Shown here: piece after piece, positions 35,493-46,229 of the stretch
Position numbering within the stretch: the stretch's first letter is position 1
How the letters are laid out: the number at the start of each line of letters is the position of its first letter
DNA from: Pilaira anomala
Taxonomy: Eukaryota > Mucoromycota > Mucoromycetes > Mucorales > Mucoraceae
Assembly: GCA_025716855.1 (NCBI GenBank)
Contig: JAIXMQ010000015.1
Location: 496,001-560,000, forward strand
Length of the DNA: 64,000 bases
Direction of reading: 5' to 3'
Translations under genes and position numbers: made by a program
The notes under the pieces: generated by a model
What the model saw: only the letters and a program-made list of their open reading frames with translations
What the model was told of the DNA's origin: nothing
Databases searched by the model: none

Positions 35493-35711
35493 TTAGTAAT
35501 CATCGTAAACTGCTTTTACATTTATGGTATAAACTTTGGATTTCCACTGAGGTCCAGTAATTTTTTGGAATTCAATTGCTTCAAGCCCTCTTAACCCATA
35601 GTATACATATTTTTTAATTTGTAGATGCTTAGTGATAACATAAAGATCATGTATGATAGTTATTTTATCATAGGTCAATAGAATAATTATCTCTTTAAAT
35701 GGTTGCCCCAT
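35493..35711 (-). CDS. Possible small hypothetical protein
   Basis: A 72-residue ORF with protein-like rather than low-complexity composition. Alternating hydrophobic strands (KEIIILLTYDKITIIHDLYV, YVYYGLRGLEAIEF, SKVYTINVKAVY) suggest a small beta-rich fold. I do not recognise it. There is no signal peptide or known motif, and it lies among decayed genes, so it may be a fragment of a longer lost gene. Confidence 0.3.
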   Translation of the reverse strand: MGQPFKEIIILLTYDKITIIHDLYVITKHLQIKKYVYYGLRGLEAIEFQKITGPQWKSKVYTINVKAVYDDY

Positions 35712-36461
35712 TAGCTAAGTTGCTTTTCTCGATGTTATTCATGAATACTGTTTATGTATAAAAATTATATACCAAACTGGAATGAAATCTTAGTTCAGTC
35801 ATATATACAGTAGGTAATAGAAGTATATGCTTTAATAAATAACTTGTAATTTGCCAAAGAGTGTATAGCAGTGCGTTTTAAAATAACAATAAAAAACTGA
35901 AGTGTGTACAGCTCACCAGAAAATCAACGAATATTGTCCGCTGTAATATGTTAAAAACCACTGACTAAAATATGGTTGGTTACTCAAAAATAAGTCTGTG
36001 GTGTAGTTAAGACTTTATTTATCAAGCTATTTTTTGTATTCTTAAATCGAGTATGTTCTAGAATATAGATCTACATAATTATGTAGATGAAAAGTACGTT
36101 TAGGTGCTCAAATTTCTATCTTTTTGTGAAAGCTAATAATGTGCAGAGTTACAAAAAAAAAGTAATATGAGAAGCTAAAGGATATATATCTCTTCTTTAA
36201 CCTTTATCATGTCGTAATTTTTTCTTTATTTTTTGCTCTTTTTAGATATTATTTTATTCCTCTGCAGGCGATTTTTGATAGGTAAGAATTATTCTCAACC
36301 AAAAAAGTTGGATTGGCTTGATAACTAATAGAACATAAATGTATAAATATCAATATAAAAAAATTGATGTAATTCGCAAATCTTTAAAAAACCTAATGGT
36401 CAACGTGTTACTGTAATAAAAACTTTGCTTCTCTCTCTAACTACAGTATTTTTTAAATTAA
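35712..36461. other. Intergenic stretch
   Basis: AT-rich, with no ORF above 60 codons and no RNA signature I can identify. It leads into the degenerate secreted-protein copy. Confidence 0.5.
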
Positions 36462-36644
36462 GTTTACGGCGCTGTACAATGCTATATTACAACTGAATGG
36501 AATTCAAGATTTGGTGGTACCGTATCCTTAGGTGGTAAATGTAATTTAGACCAACAAAAATACGCTTATTTAGTTTGCAATAAAGGAAAAAGATTAAAAT
36601 GTGCATCAAATTATAACCCACGCTTTGGTAAAGTATATATTTGA
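36462..36644 (+). pseudogene. Secreted cysteine-rich protein, family 2, broken copy 1
   Basis: The frame reads VYGAVQCYITTEWNSRFGG, TVSLGGKCNLDQQKYAYL, VCNKGKRLKCASN and ends RFGKVYI-stop. This aligns along its length with the intact gene at 37669-37974 (VYGAGQCYSTDEWSSRFGGS...). A TAA at 36459-36461 stands exactly where the intact gene has the Cys codon just before VYGA, so the signal peptide is cut off. The last ~22 residues with the final two cysteines are also missing. An ATG at 36396 cannot be spliced to the frame with GT/AG sites that I can find. This copy is therefore probably dead. Confidence 0.7.
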
Positions 36645-37668
36645 GCAATTTGTGTTAAAAAAAAAATAAATAAAAAGATCAGTGATGTTCATCTTAGACT
36701 TACATATAACCTCTTTACACAATGTTCTGATTTTTTTTAAAAAAAATTATAACTAAATAAAAATGGTGGCATTCCAAAATATGTATAAAGGTGCACCTGT
36801 ATTTCTGATACAATTAAGGTTTTTTAATCTAGAAAGAGTTAAGCTTTTCTCATAGCTTTTTGATAGTATAATAAGATCGATATTAAGCTATTAATGTCGT
36901 TAGTTACTTACGACAGAGAGTTTTTTTTTTAATTTTTTTTTTTTTTGACATTGTAGTTAGATAGATACAGCTAATAGTAATGACATACAACTAACAATTT
37001 TTCTTTTTCTTTACGTACTAGGTACACGTTTATTGTTTGATTAGCTAAAACTCTTTAATAGTATTCCTTATAATAAAGTTATGTATGGCCGGTTTATTTA
37101 GGGGTAAATATGATAGGCAAGAGGTCTATTATTTTCTCCCTAAGTTGCAAATATTGCCTTTTTTTTTGTCCAGATGTGCTCGACAGAGATTTCTACTTCT
37201 AGTTAAAACGAACTTATCTTGTTTCCAGAGTTGTTTATTTACATAAACGAAAAATTAATCTGACTTCACTGGATCTTTCAGGTTTAATAAATTAACTATA
37301 GATCTATCAATAGTACTGTTTTAGAAGTAGATATATACATATATATATATATATTTTGTTTTTGTTGGTAGAGGTGTAGTCAGCCCAATTTTTTTTTTTT
37401 TTTTAGAAATGACTCCGTAGTTACATCCTTTATTTTATTTTTTCATGTATTATTTTCTTTTTATACATATTTAAGTATCATATATATTCTTTATTACACT
37501 CACCCAATGTAAATAAGGAGTTCATAATGCATATCAGTACTAATATAATAATAGAATATCTGCATAGAGATAACGTTGGTTATGAAATTATGAAATCATG
37601 AAAAGTATAAATAATTGGTTGATTAGAGATATGAATCAAACAAATTAATTTTTCCTAACCCTCCCATT
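36645..37668. other. Intergenic stretch between family 2 copies
   Basis: About 1 kb, AT-rich, with long T-runs near 36920-36945 and 37390-37403 and a TA-rich stretch near 37335-37355. No gene is supported. The last 40 bp is the leader of the intact family 2 gene. Confidence 0.5.
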
Positions 37669-37974
37669 ATGGTCAGCATTACCATATTAAAAGTTCTCTG
37701 TATCTCAACACTAGCTATAAAATGCGTCTATGGTGCTGGACAATGTTATTCTACAGATGAATGGAGCTCTAGATTTGGTGGAAGTGTCTATATTAATGGT
37801 AAATGTTACCCAGAAGCAATAAAAAATGATTATAGAGTCTGTGATGTTAGTGGAAATGGTAAAAGATTGATCTGTAGGGCACACTCTAAAAATCCCAGTC
37901 GTGTTTTTTATGTTTGGGAAAGTGATCGCGGAAAATGTACTAAAAAGGATGATGGTCAATTATGTTCGGCTTAG
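37669..37974 (+). CDS. Small secreted cysteine-rich protein, family 2, intact member
   Basis: An intronless ORF of 101 residues. Residues 1-22 form a signal peptide (MVSITILKVLCISTLAIKCV) with likely cleavage near YGA-GQC. The mature ~79 residues have six cysteines: GQCYSTDEW, GKCYPEA, RVCDV, LICRA, GKCTKK and QLCSA. This suggests three disulphides. Basic residues dominate (GNGKRL, SKNPSR, GKCTKKDDG). I do not recognise a named family. Degenerate relatives lie on both sides (36462-36644 and 38296-38477), so this was a tandem cluster. Size and charge resemble antimicrobial or effector-type proteins, but that is only an analogy. Confidence 0.75.
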   Translation: MVSITILKVLCISTLAIKCVYGAGQCYSTDEWSSRFGGSVYINGKCYPEAIKNDYRVCDVSGNGKRLICRAHSKNPSRVFYVWESDRGKCTKKDDGQLCSA

Positions 37975-38295
37975 TCAGAGTAATAAATCATTTTTAAATC
38001 CTTAGCTTGAGCTTTTTCTCAATGTTATGACCAATTTAATGAAGAAATATAAACAAGCAAAAGGATTATTTATAATCCAAGAGAGCTAAAATCTCTTTAA
38101 ATGTTGCTATAACTTGTTTGGCTTATTCAAAGTTCATAAAAGTTTGATTTATAGGGTAATTCTGCTATGTTGAGTATTTACATACTTTTACTTGACTCAA
38201 AATGCTAATATTCAAAGGTTGTATCGCCAGCAGGAATAGATTCAAAGATAAGTTTCATATTTCATTTAAGTTTTGGACTTTGTAATTTTTAATTA

Positions 38296-38477
38296 GAGCG
38301 GAACGGTAGTTAATGCAGATATTGTTAATAATAGCCTGTGATACAGGAAGAAGAAATGGTAAAAGATTGCAGTGTAAAGCGCTCCAAACAGGTACATTTC
38401 GTTGTGAAACTCTTTGGGGAGTGGTTCGTACGGGCTGCATTCAAAAAGATAGAAAGTGGTGTACACTACCTACTTAA
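38296..38477 (+). pseudogene. Secreted cysteine-rich protein, family 2, broken copy 2
   Basis: The last ~43 codons read ACDTGRRNGKRLQCKALQTG, then RCETLWGVV, then GCIQKDRKWCTLPT-stop. They keep the CD...NGKRL-x-C core and the final paired cysteines of the intact gene at 37669. Upstream, SGTVVNADIVNNSL matches the preceding segment in another frame, so a frameshift lies near 38337-38342. No signal peptide is found. It is a 3' remnant of a third tandem copy. Confidence 0.6.
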
Positions 38478-38869
38478 ATTAATAAACTTATCTTTCATTT
38501 TAGGGAACAAGTTCCTTTTAACTATAAATTACATCCTCTTCCTGATTTTTTTTAAAAAAATTAAAAGACTTTGTGAAATAAATTAGTGAAAAAATTTAAT
38601 CATGTATTTGGTTTACTTAAGGCATGTTAATAGCCAAAAAATTTGGGACACTTATTTTGAAACAAGACAAGGATATTTGCAAGGGAACCTTTTTTTCACT
38701 TTTTTTTTATAAGGGCGGTCAAGGGAAGACGGTCAGGAAATAATACTACGAACCGGAGCGAAGAAGTTACTCCCTCTCATCTAAGAACTCTAACTCATAT
38801 TAGAGATTACTGCAAGAAACAGGAGAAGGGAGAACCGTCATCAAAACACGATTTAAATAATTCTGATAC

Positions 38870-39205
38870 TGATATGAAGGATATTATAAACATAGTTAAA
38901 AATCAGACAAAAGTCTACCACAAATATTCTAACGAACAAAAACTCTTGTTTGTGTATTACAACCGAATCAAAGTGTTCAGTGTGGCTAAATCCGGGCACT
39001 TAGCAGGCGGCATAAACGAGCGAACGGCACAGAATGGGCCAAGAAACTCAAAGAGGACAAAGATTGGAATATTTTTGAAAAGTAAATGAATTTGATCAAT
39101 CAAGCAAAACCACAGTTAGATGATAAAAATAAATCCCCAACTTTTAGAGTTTACGATAACTGGTTGCAAGCACGAGTGTTTGATCCAATGGACTCCCTAA
39201 ACTTG
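38870..39205 (+). pseudogene. Broken transposase N-terminus (HTH region)
   Basis: In shifting frames the sequence reads FVYYNRIKVFSVAKSGHLAG, GINERTAQ, WAKKLKEDKDWNIFEK-stop, then INQAKPQLDDK and YDNWLQARVFDPMDSLN. This has the character of the helix-turn-helix part of a Tc1/mariner or related DDE transposase (KLKEDxxWxIFEK, PQLxDxHK, QARxxDxxDSL are typical mucoralean transposase wording as I recall it). It has frameshifts and internal stops. It ends abruptly where the terminal repeat of copy B begins, so copy B appears to have landed in this dead gene. Confidence 0.55.
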
Positions 39206-39206
39206 C

Positions 39207-41203
39207 CTCTCTCACTTTTAATTTATGGTAGAAAAAAAAATTAAAGAAAGAGACCTTTTGATAATACCATTCTACTACAACAGTAAACCCCTACGCTACA
39301 TTATATGTGTTTACTGGCCTTAATTAGTCTTTTCGATAAAGAAGAACGGGGCATTGTAGACATGATTTTTTTTGTTGTAGCGAAATTTTTTTTTGAGCCA
39401 ATCAAATCATCGGAAAAGGAGGGAAAAAAATATATTTTTAGGCAAAAACAAGCTAATAAGCGCGCCTCATATAAACTACACACACCACATATTTAAGCCC
39501 AGAAAACCTTTCATGTCAAAGTAAAGTCCTTCAATATTAACTATTTTATTATACAATACTATATCCAGAAAATTCCAAATTTATATGGGCAGGTGATTGT
39601 ATATAAAGATGTATTTTTTTATATGTAAAAAATATACTTTTTCTAACAAAAACTGTTTTCCTTACATGCACTACAAATGGAGAGTGCATGTAGCATGGTC
39701 TATATACACCTCGTTTTTCGGTCCCAGAAATCAAAATTTTGACAAAAAATACCTTCTTGTCAAAGTAACGTTCCTCTAAATCAACTATTTCATTAAACAA
39801 TATGATATACAGAAAGTGCAGAATTTGAATGCGCATCTTTCTAAATCATTCGATTTATATTATTAGAAACAGGAAATATACTTGCCCTAATAAAAACTTT
39901 ATTTCGTTTTCTGACAGTAAACATAAATTATTATTATTACTTGGCTTTGATTTTTACATCATTAGAAAGAGCGCAAAATTCTACATGTGTCATTAAAAGG
40001 CCAAACTTTAAAACCTTTTTAATCTAAAGATGTATGGATATTTCTGAATTTTGAAAAAATCCATAGGGGGGGACTAGCAAATTTTTCTAAAAAATGGAAT
40101 TTTTTTCACAGCTTAAAAAAAATAAAAATTAGAAATGTAGATATATCTTTGTATTTAAATGGTTTTAAAGTTTAGCTTTTTATTGATGTCTAAGGTAGAA
40201 TTTGACGCTCTTTCGAATGGTGTAAAAATCAAAGTAGTATAATTATAAAGTTTAATAGTCATTGCGAGAAAGCACAGCTTCTATTAGGACATGTATATTT
40301 TTTATATACAAGATAATAAATCTAAATGCATAGAAATCTTAGTTTTTAAATTCTACATCTTTGGAATATAACATTGTCTAACAAAATACGTCTGTATCCT
40401 GATTTGGTTTTTTTCCTGTTTTTGGACCTAAAAATTGAGATTTGGGTCCAAATTTCTTTCTTTTCAAATTAAAGTCTTTTATTTCACCTATTCTATTTTA
40501 CTATATAATATACAATCGATGCAGAATTTAAAGGCGCATCTTTCTATTGATTTAGAATTATTATTTTTTATGTAGAAAATATACTTGCCCTAACAAAAAC
40601 TGTATATCGTTTTTTCATAATACCTATAAACATTTGTTACTATTTTACTTTGCTTTTTGCATCATTAAAAAGAGCGTCAAATTCTACATGTATTGGTAAA
40701 AAGCTAAGCTTTAAAACCTTTTTAACGTAAAGATGTATGGATATTTCTGAATCTTGAAAAAATCCATAGGGGGGGACTGGCTTATTTTTGCCTAAAAATA
40801 CACTTTTTCCCCCTTTTCTGATGATTTGATTGGCTCAAATTTTTTTTCGCTGTAACAAAGAAAATCATGTCTACAATACCTCGTTTTTCTTTATCAAAAA
40901 GACTAATTAAGGCCAGTAAACACAGGTAGTGTAGCGTAAAGCTTTACTGTTGTAATAGAATGGTAGTATCAAAAGGTCTCTTCCTTTAAAAGAATTTTTT
41001 TTCACCATAAATTAAAAGTGAAAGAGGCAGATTTAACTATATCAAGAATTATATTACCTTGGCATATGGACCACCAAAAGCTTTAATGCAATTGTATAGT
41101 CAGTTAAACTGATATGGCTGCTTTATTTTTGCTTAAGCAAAATGGCATGTCCTAAAGGATAAAGAAAATTAACAATTATAGCAATGTACATAACTAGTGA
41201 ATC
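39207..41203. repeat. Composite inverted-module repeat, copy B, with long terminal inverted repeats
   Basis: From 39458 onward this is almost the same sequence as copy A. The left edge 39207-39440 is the approximate reverse complement of 40810-41030 (both carry ACTTTTAATTTATGG or its complement, GAGACCTTTTGAT, the GTTTACTGGCCTTAATTAG word and TTGATTGGCTC or its complement). This gives terminal inverted repeats of about 220 bp around a ~1.4 kb interior. Homology with copy A continues ~170 bp past the right inverted repeat, so the two may also share a segmental duplication. There is no coding sequence for a transposase. Confidence 0.8.
39664..39691. repeat. Hairpin of repeat core, copy B
   Basis: The same ACATGCACT/AGTGCATGT stem and ten-base loop as at 3766-3793, embedded in the unchanged ~130 bp core. 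Confidence 0.75.
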
Positions 41204-41204
41204 T

Positions 41205-41545
41205 TGGGATTATAAAACTTTTAGAACAAAGCTATTGAATAGTTTCTAATATAGAATTTGACGCTCTTTTGAATGATGTAAAAATTAAAGCAAAGTAATT
41301 ATAATGAGTAATGATGGTTGCAAGAAAGTCAAATTACGGTTTTTGTTAGGGAAGTATATTTTTTGTATCTAAACTTATAAATCCAAATATATGGTAAAAT
41401 GCGTCTTTAAATTCTGTATCGACTGCATATCATATTGTATATTAAAATGATTGATTTAAGATGGCATTATTTGACAAGAAAGAAATGTTCGTCCATATCT
41501 CTATTTTTCTTTTCATTTAGGGATAAAAAAACGGGGCGTCCACAG
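41205..41545. repeat. Single diverged repeat module
   Basis: One module in the orientation of 2672-2985: TTATAAAACTTTTAGAACAA, GACGCTCTTTTGAATGATG and TTTGACAAGAAAGAAA words in the same order. It abuts copy B and ends with an ACGGGGCGTCC word like that of the 3005/3090 spacer. It is half of the inverted pair seen at 2.6-3.5 kb. Confidence 0.65.
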
Positions 41546-44190
41546 GGTTCGTAATGCATCAAGTCTACATATACATACGTTTCTTTATAACGCATAGTAT
41601 TATCGGGTAAACAGCATCATCTTAACCAAGTAGAAAAAAAAACTGGTAATCTTTATCATCATATATTTCTAGTCGAGTTTTCATTACCCGTCAAGAACCT
41701 CGTCAAACAATTACTGCTCGCCTTTTTTTTTTCTTCTTTACACCATATGGTTGTTTCTGATGATATCTTGATCCTTCAAGGTATAATGGTGGTGATAAAA
41801 AGTCAGCTGTAGCAGATAATTTTATTTAGCAAGTATGATGTTCTTCATCAAAACACAAAGAATGATTTGGCACGTATTGGTAATGTTGGTATTCTTGTTG
41901 TGATGTTCGTCTCATTTATCCTCTTGATAAACACAACAGACGCATATTATGCTATGAATAAAAAAAAATACACTTTATAGACCTTCAACTCTTTTTTTAG
42001 AAACTGAGCTTTTTCATATGATTCATCTTTTCTAAAGTATGATGTTTATGTCTGTACAAAAAGAAAAAACATATTTTTCAAAATACGTTCTCGAATAAAA
42101 AAAAAAAAAAACTTTTTAAGCTTTCCCCATATACCTATTTAATTCATGTATCGAATATACATTGAACATGCAACAACTTTTTCAGAAAGTAGTCGTATGT
42201 ACATAGTGATAAAGGGTTGTTATTTTTTATTTTATCTCATGGTCATACTACAAAAATATATTCTACAATTATATATTTTATCACAAAAATAGATAATTTT
42301 TTATTTATTTAAAAAAAGTTTATAAAAGAAAAAAAAAGATACTGTTCAGTTCTCCCTTTTTACAAGAGATTAACAAGGACAACCACGCGAAGGTAAGTAT
42401 CTATCTGTCCTCTTCTACCTTTTTTTAGTTTTTTGGCCCACTACTCGAAAAAAAAAAAAAAAGGAGAGCGAAAAGAGAAAAAAAAACAAAGAGCCCGTGC
42501 CTGCGATAGCGTGATCGTATGCGAATCCTTGACCTCCGCGTTATTAAGCTCCCCAGCTGCGTATAACCGAAACGCGGATTAGCTTTTCTTCTAGCCAAAG
42601 GAGGCATCACACACCTACTACCAACAGGATTACTCGGGGTCAAGTAATACGCAGCCTGTGGTACAGCATTTCTAGACTGCGCCTACCCGCGGGGGGCAAT
42701 CAAAATACACCGTTCTATGAAGCTTTTTTTAGTGAGTAAAATGCTACTATTTTTTTTTTTTTCAATATAAGAATAGTGATTACTTGCCTTTGTTATTGAA
42801 GCGAGAGCTTTAGAAAAAAAAACTGAAAGAAAGGAGAAAAAGGACTTTGTTTTTTTTTCGCTTTAAATATACGATTCTCATGAATTTTTTTTCTCTAAAG
42901 CAATTTGACTAATATAAACAAAAAGCCACAAGTAATCTCTGCAAAAATGACATAAGCAAGATGTGAAAAAAAATACTATATCATTTTTTTTCCTCACAAC
43001 CATATGCATTAATGCGTATCAATATGAAAAAGATACATACACACATGAATGCGTTTTGGATTTATATTCTTTAGATGTTTACAGCTTTACTTGACTCTTT
43101 TCTTTTTTTTCTTTAGTAAAAAAAAAAAAAACCAGGTTTTTATTTACGTTCTATCTAAAAAGGGTTAAAAAAACGAAAAAGAAAAAAGGCAATCATGATT
43201 TCGTAAACCACCAATCAAAAAGAATAATCATGCAATTTTTCTTATTAATCAGATTATGCTGCATCAACAAAAAAGCGAATTCATCTAAAATAGACTGTTT
43301 AAAGTTGTTAGAATATAAGTAAATTTGAGTTGGTTCATTCAAGAACATATACTTTTTTTTTACGTACCACTTTAAATTTGACGTGCATACATATTTGACG
43401 TATTACTGTGAAAGCATTTGTCTGATTTCAAGTGTTGTAATAAATTGTGGCACATGTATCTATATATTTATTTTAATAAAATAGAAACTTGACATTAATT
43501 CTTACTTTAGCAACGGGATTGTGTTCCGAGTGTTTATATGAAAAAAAAAAGTTGCTGAATTTGTGAAGTACATATTGTGTAACTAAGAAACAAAAAGCTT
43601 CTTGTTGATAAAGCATGAATTTTTTTTCTATGTTAAACATGGTGTGGATTCTTTTTTTTTAAAATTATATGTACATAGATACATTGTTGTAATATCAAAT
43701 GATGATACTTTGAAAGATCTTTTTTTTTTTGTGTATGTTTATAAAATAAGATACATGTATACATTTTTTATTTAAGTTAGGTTTGTTTTGTTTCGTATCT
43801 TTCCCAAATTATATACTTAATTGCGCAATTAAACAAGATGCTTTGATTATTGTCAGGAGACATAGTAAAGAATTGGGTCTGCAAATGAGACTTTAGAAGA
43901 AATACATATTTGTGTATAACCATTTCTTATACAATCAACTCAATCAAGCAGAACTAAGATAAAAAAAATATCATGAAAAAAAAGGCATCCGGAATCTAAT
44001 TAAGAAGCAATCCTCTGGCAAATATTTGAATAAGATTATAATAGATGAAAACTTTTTTTTCTTTGAACTATATCCTATCAATAGGTTCTTTTTTTATATA
44101 TTTTAAGATAACTAATTTAATCGAAAAGTATGTGTAAAGATCTCAAGTATGGTCATTCTCACAAAAAAAAAAAAGAATGGTAAAAAGTTC
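41546..44190. other. Intergenic region with one structured RNA candidate
   Basis: Apart from the GC-rich patch at 42485-42722, this is AT-rich DNA with many A/T runs and TA-rich words. Near 41895-41975 two overlapping frames look like signal peptides (for example MFVSFILLINTTDA) but end quickly. A GTAAGT...TTTTTTTAG pair at 42391-42429 looks like an intron just before the GC-rich patch. Confidence 0.5.
42485..42722. ncRNA. Candidate structured non-coding RNA
   Basis: About 240 bp of balanced base composition stand out from AT-rich surroundings. The sequence folds into nested helices: TGCG (42520) with CGCA (42650), CTTGACC (42528-42534) with GGTCAAG (42638-42644), and TCCGCG (42535-42540) with CGCGGA (42573-42578). 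Inside the last is AGCT-CCCC-AGCT. Runs of seven or more T are present just past either end (42724 on the plus strand; the complement of the A-run at 42479-42487 on the minus strand), so a Pol III terminator is possible in both directions. The minus strand also has tRNA-like A-box and B-box words near 42560 and 42525. I cannot assign it: SRP RNA, RNase P RNA or a tRNA-derived element are options. Confidence 0.4.
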
Positions 44191-44194
44191 ATGC

Positions 44195-45715
44195 CCTATA
44201 AACACCCCAATAATAGACTATACACACTCCAAAATTAAGCCCTGGAAATCTTTCATGTCAAAGTAAAGTCCTTTAATATTAACTATTCTATTATACAATA
44301 CTATATCCAAAAAATTGTAAATTTAGATGGACAGATGATTGTATACAAAGATATATTTTTTTATATGTAAAAAATATACTTTCTCTAACAAAAACTGTTT
44401 TCCTTACATGCACTACAAATGGAGAGTGCATGTAGCATGGTCTATATACACCTCGTTTTTCGGTCCCAGAAATCAAAATTTTGACAAAAAATACCTTCTT
44501 GTCAAAGTAACATCCCTCTAAATCAGCTATTTCAATAAACAATATGATATACAGAAAGTGCAGAATTTGAAGGCGCATCTTTCTATATAATTTGATTTAT
44601 ATCATTGGAAACAGAAAATATACTTGCCCTAACAAAAACTGTAAACCGTTTTTTCATAATAACCATTAATATTTGTAATTATTTTATTTTGATTTTTACA
44701 TCATTAGAAAGAGTGCAAAATTCTGTATTTACCGTTAAAAGACCAAGCGTTAAATCCTTTTTAATGTAAAGATATATCTACCTTTCTGATTTTTGAAAAA
44801 ATCCATAGGGGGGGACTAGCAAATTTTTCTAAAAAATGGAATTTTTTTCACAGCTTAAAAAAAAATAAAAATTAGAAATGCAGATATATCTTTGTATTTA
44901 AATGGTTTTAAAGTTTAGCTTTTTATTGATGTCTAAGGTAGAATTTGACGCTCTTTCGAATGATGTAAAAATAAAAGTAACATAATTATAAAGTTTAATA
45001 GTCATTGCGAAAAAGCACAGCTTCTATTAGGACATGTATATTTTTTATATACAAGATAATAAATCTAAATGCATAGAAATCTTAGTTTTTAAATTCTACA
45101 TCTTTGGAATATAACATTGTCTAACAAAATATGTCTGTATCCTGATTTGGTTTTTTTCCTGTTTTTGGACCTAAAAATTGAGATTTGGGTCCAAATTTCT
45201 TTCTTTTCAAATTAAAGTCTTTTATTTCACCTATTCTATTCTACAATATAATACACAATCGATGCAGAATTTGAAGGCGCATCTTTCTATTGATTTAGAA
45301 TTATTATTTTTTATGTAGAAAATATACTTGCCCTAACAAAAATTGTATATCGTTTCTTCATAATACCTATAAATATTTGTTTCTATTTTACTTTGATTTT
45401 TGCATCATTGAAAAGAGCGTAAAATTTTACATATACGTTTAAGAAGCTAAGTTTTAAAACCTTTTCAATGCCAAGATATATCTACAATTCTAATTTTTGA
45501 AAAAATACCAAGGGGGGGACTGGCTGATTTTTGCCCAAAAATATACTTTTTTGCCTTTTTTAGAGGAGTTGATTGGCTGAAATTATTTTCCGCTGTATCA
45601 AAAAAAAAAAAAAAACCCTTGCCTGTTGTACCTCCTTCTTCTTTATCAGAAAGACGAATGAAGGTCAATCAACACGTAGCGTAGTGTAGGGTCTTTGCTA
45701 TCATAATGCAACGGT
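44195..45715. repeat. Composite inverted-module repeat, copy C
   Basis: Third copy of the A/B repeat, more diverged (scattered substitutions throughout), starting near TAAGCCCTGGAAATCTTTC and ending with the GGTCAATCAACACGTAGCG segment that corresponds to the right inverted repeat of copy B. It keeps both TAGGGGGGGACT-type words (about 44808 and 45510; the second reads AAGGGGGGGACT) and the frozen hairpin core. No left terminal inverted repeat is visible. Confidence 0.8.
44406..44433. repeat. Hairpin of repeat core, copy C
   Basis: Identical to the hairpins at 3766-3793 and 39664-39691, with the same loop. Confidence 0.75.
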
Positions 45716-46229
45716 AAAAAAAAAAACTGAGTGTTATAGGGGAAAAAATGGAAGTTTCCCATCTTAGGAAATCGAAATGGTTACATTTTTAATTGCTCTC
45801 AAGAAAAAAGCGATCTGTGGCGTCAAGTTTTTAACATTGGAAGATCCTGTCTCTTACTCTAAAAAGCTCTAGTCTAACGTGCCATTAGAACAACATATTC
45901 AGAAAGTTAAAAATGAGATTCAGGAAACGCAAGTAAAGAAGAAAAAAAAAAGCTGTTATACAACATAAACGGATCAAGAAAAGAATACCTAAAACTTTCC
46001 TGAGTGCTAGTTTAGTAATCCAATGATGCCACACATATACACACACACTTCGTGAGGCTTGGTAAATTTATGTATCACAAATTTATTGTTTAGAAGCAAT
46101 AGCCGCAGTAACCAAATATCAGGAACTCTTAAAAAGAGAGGAGGGCTTGAAAAAAAAAAAGATTTCGAAACCCACCAAATATTGTTTCTTTTCCATATTC
46201 CCTTTTTTTTTTTTTCAAGAAATAAGAAT
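45716..46229. other. Spacer before the F-box gene
   Basis: AT-rich. Short open pieces near 45780-45960 (MVTFLIALKKKAICGVKFL..., VKNEIQETQVKKKKKSC) are interrupted by stops and look like gene debris. In-frame codons continue upstream of the F-box ATG to 46059 but have no coding character. Confidence 0.45.

Noticed and set aside
41890..41980. Signal-peptide-like frames near 41.9 kb
   Set aside because: They end within 25 codons, with no downstream exon that continues the frame.
42515..42600. A normal tRNA gene on the minus strand
   Set aside because: A-box and B-box words are present, but no acceptor stem, T-stem or anticodon stem pairs properly.
42425..42643. 72-codon minus-strand ORF over the GC-rich patch
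   Set aside because: Arg-rich translation of a structured, non-coding looking sequence; frame is not supported by neighbours. Treated as an RNA candidate instead.
46059..46229. Upstream in-frame extension of the F-box gene
   Set aside because: It consists of a poly-T and A-rich leader without coding character; the F-box begins right after the ATG at 46230.
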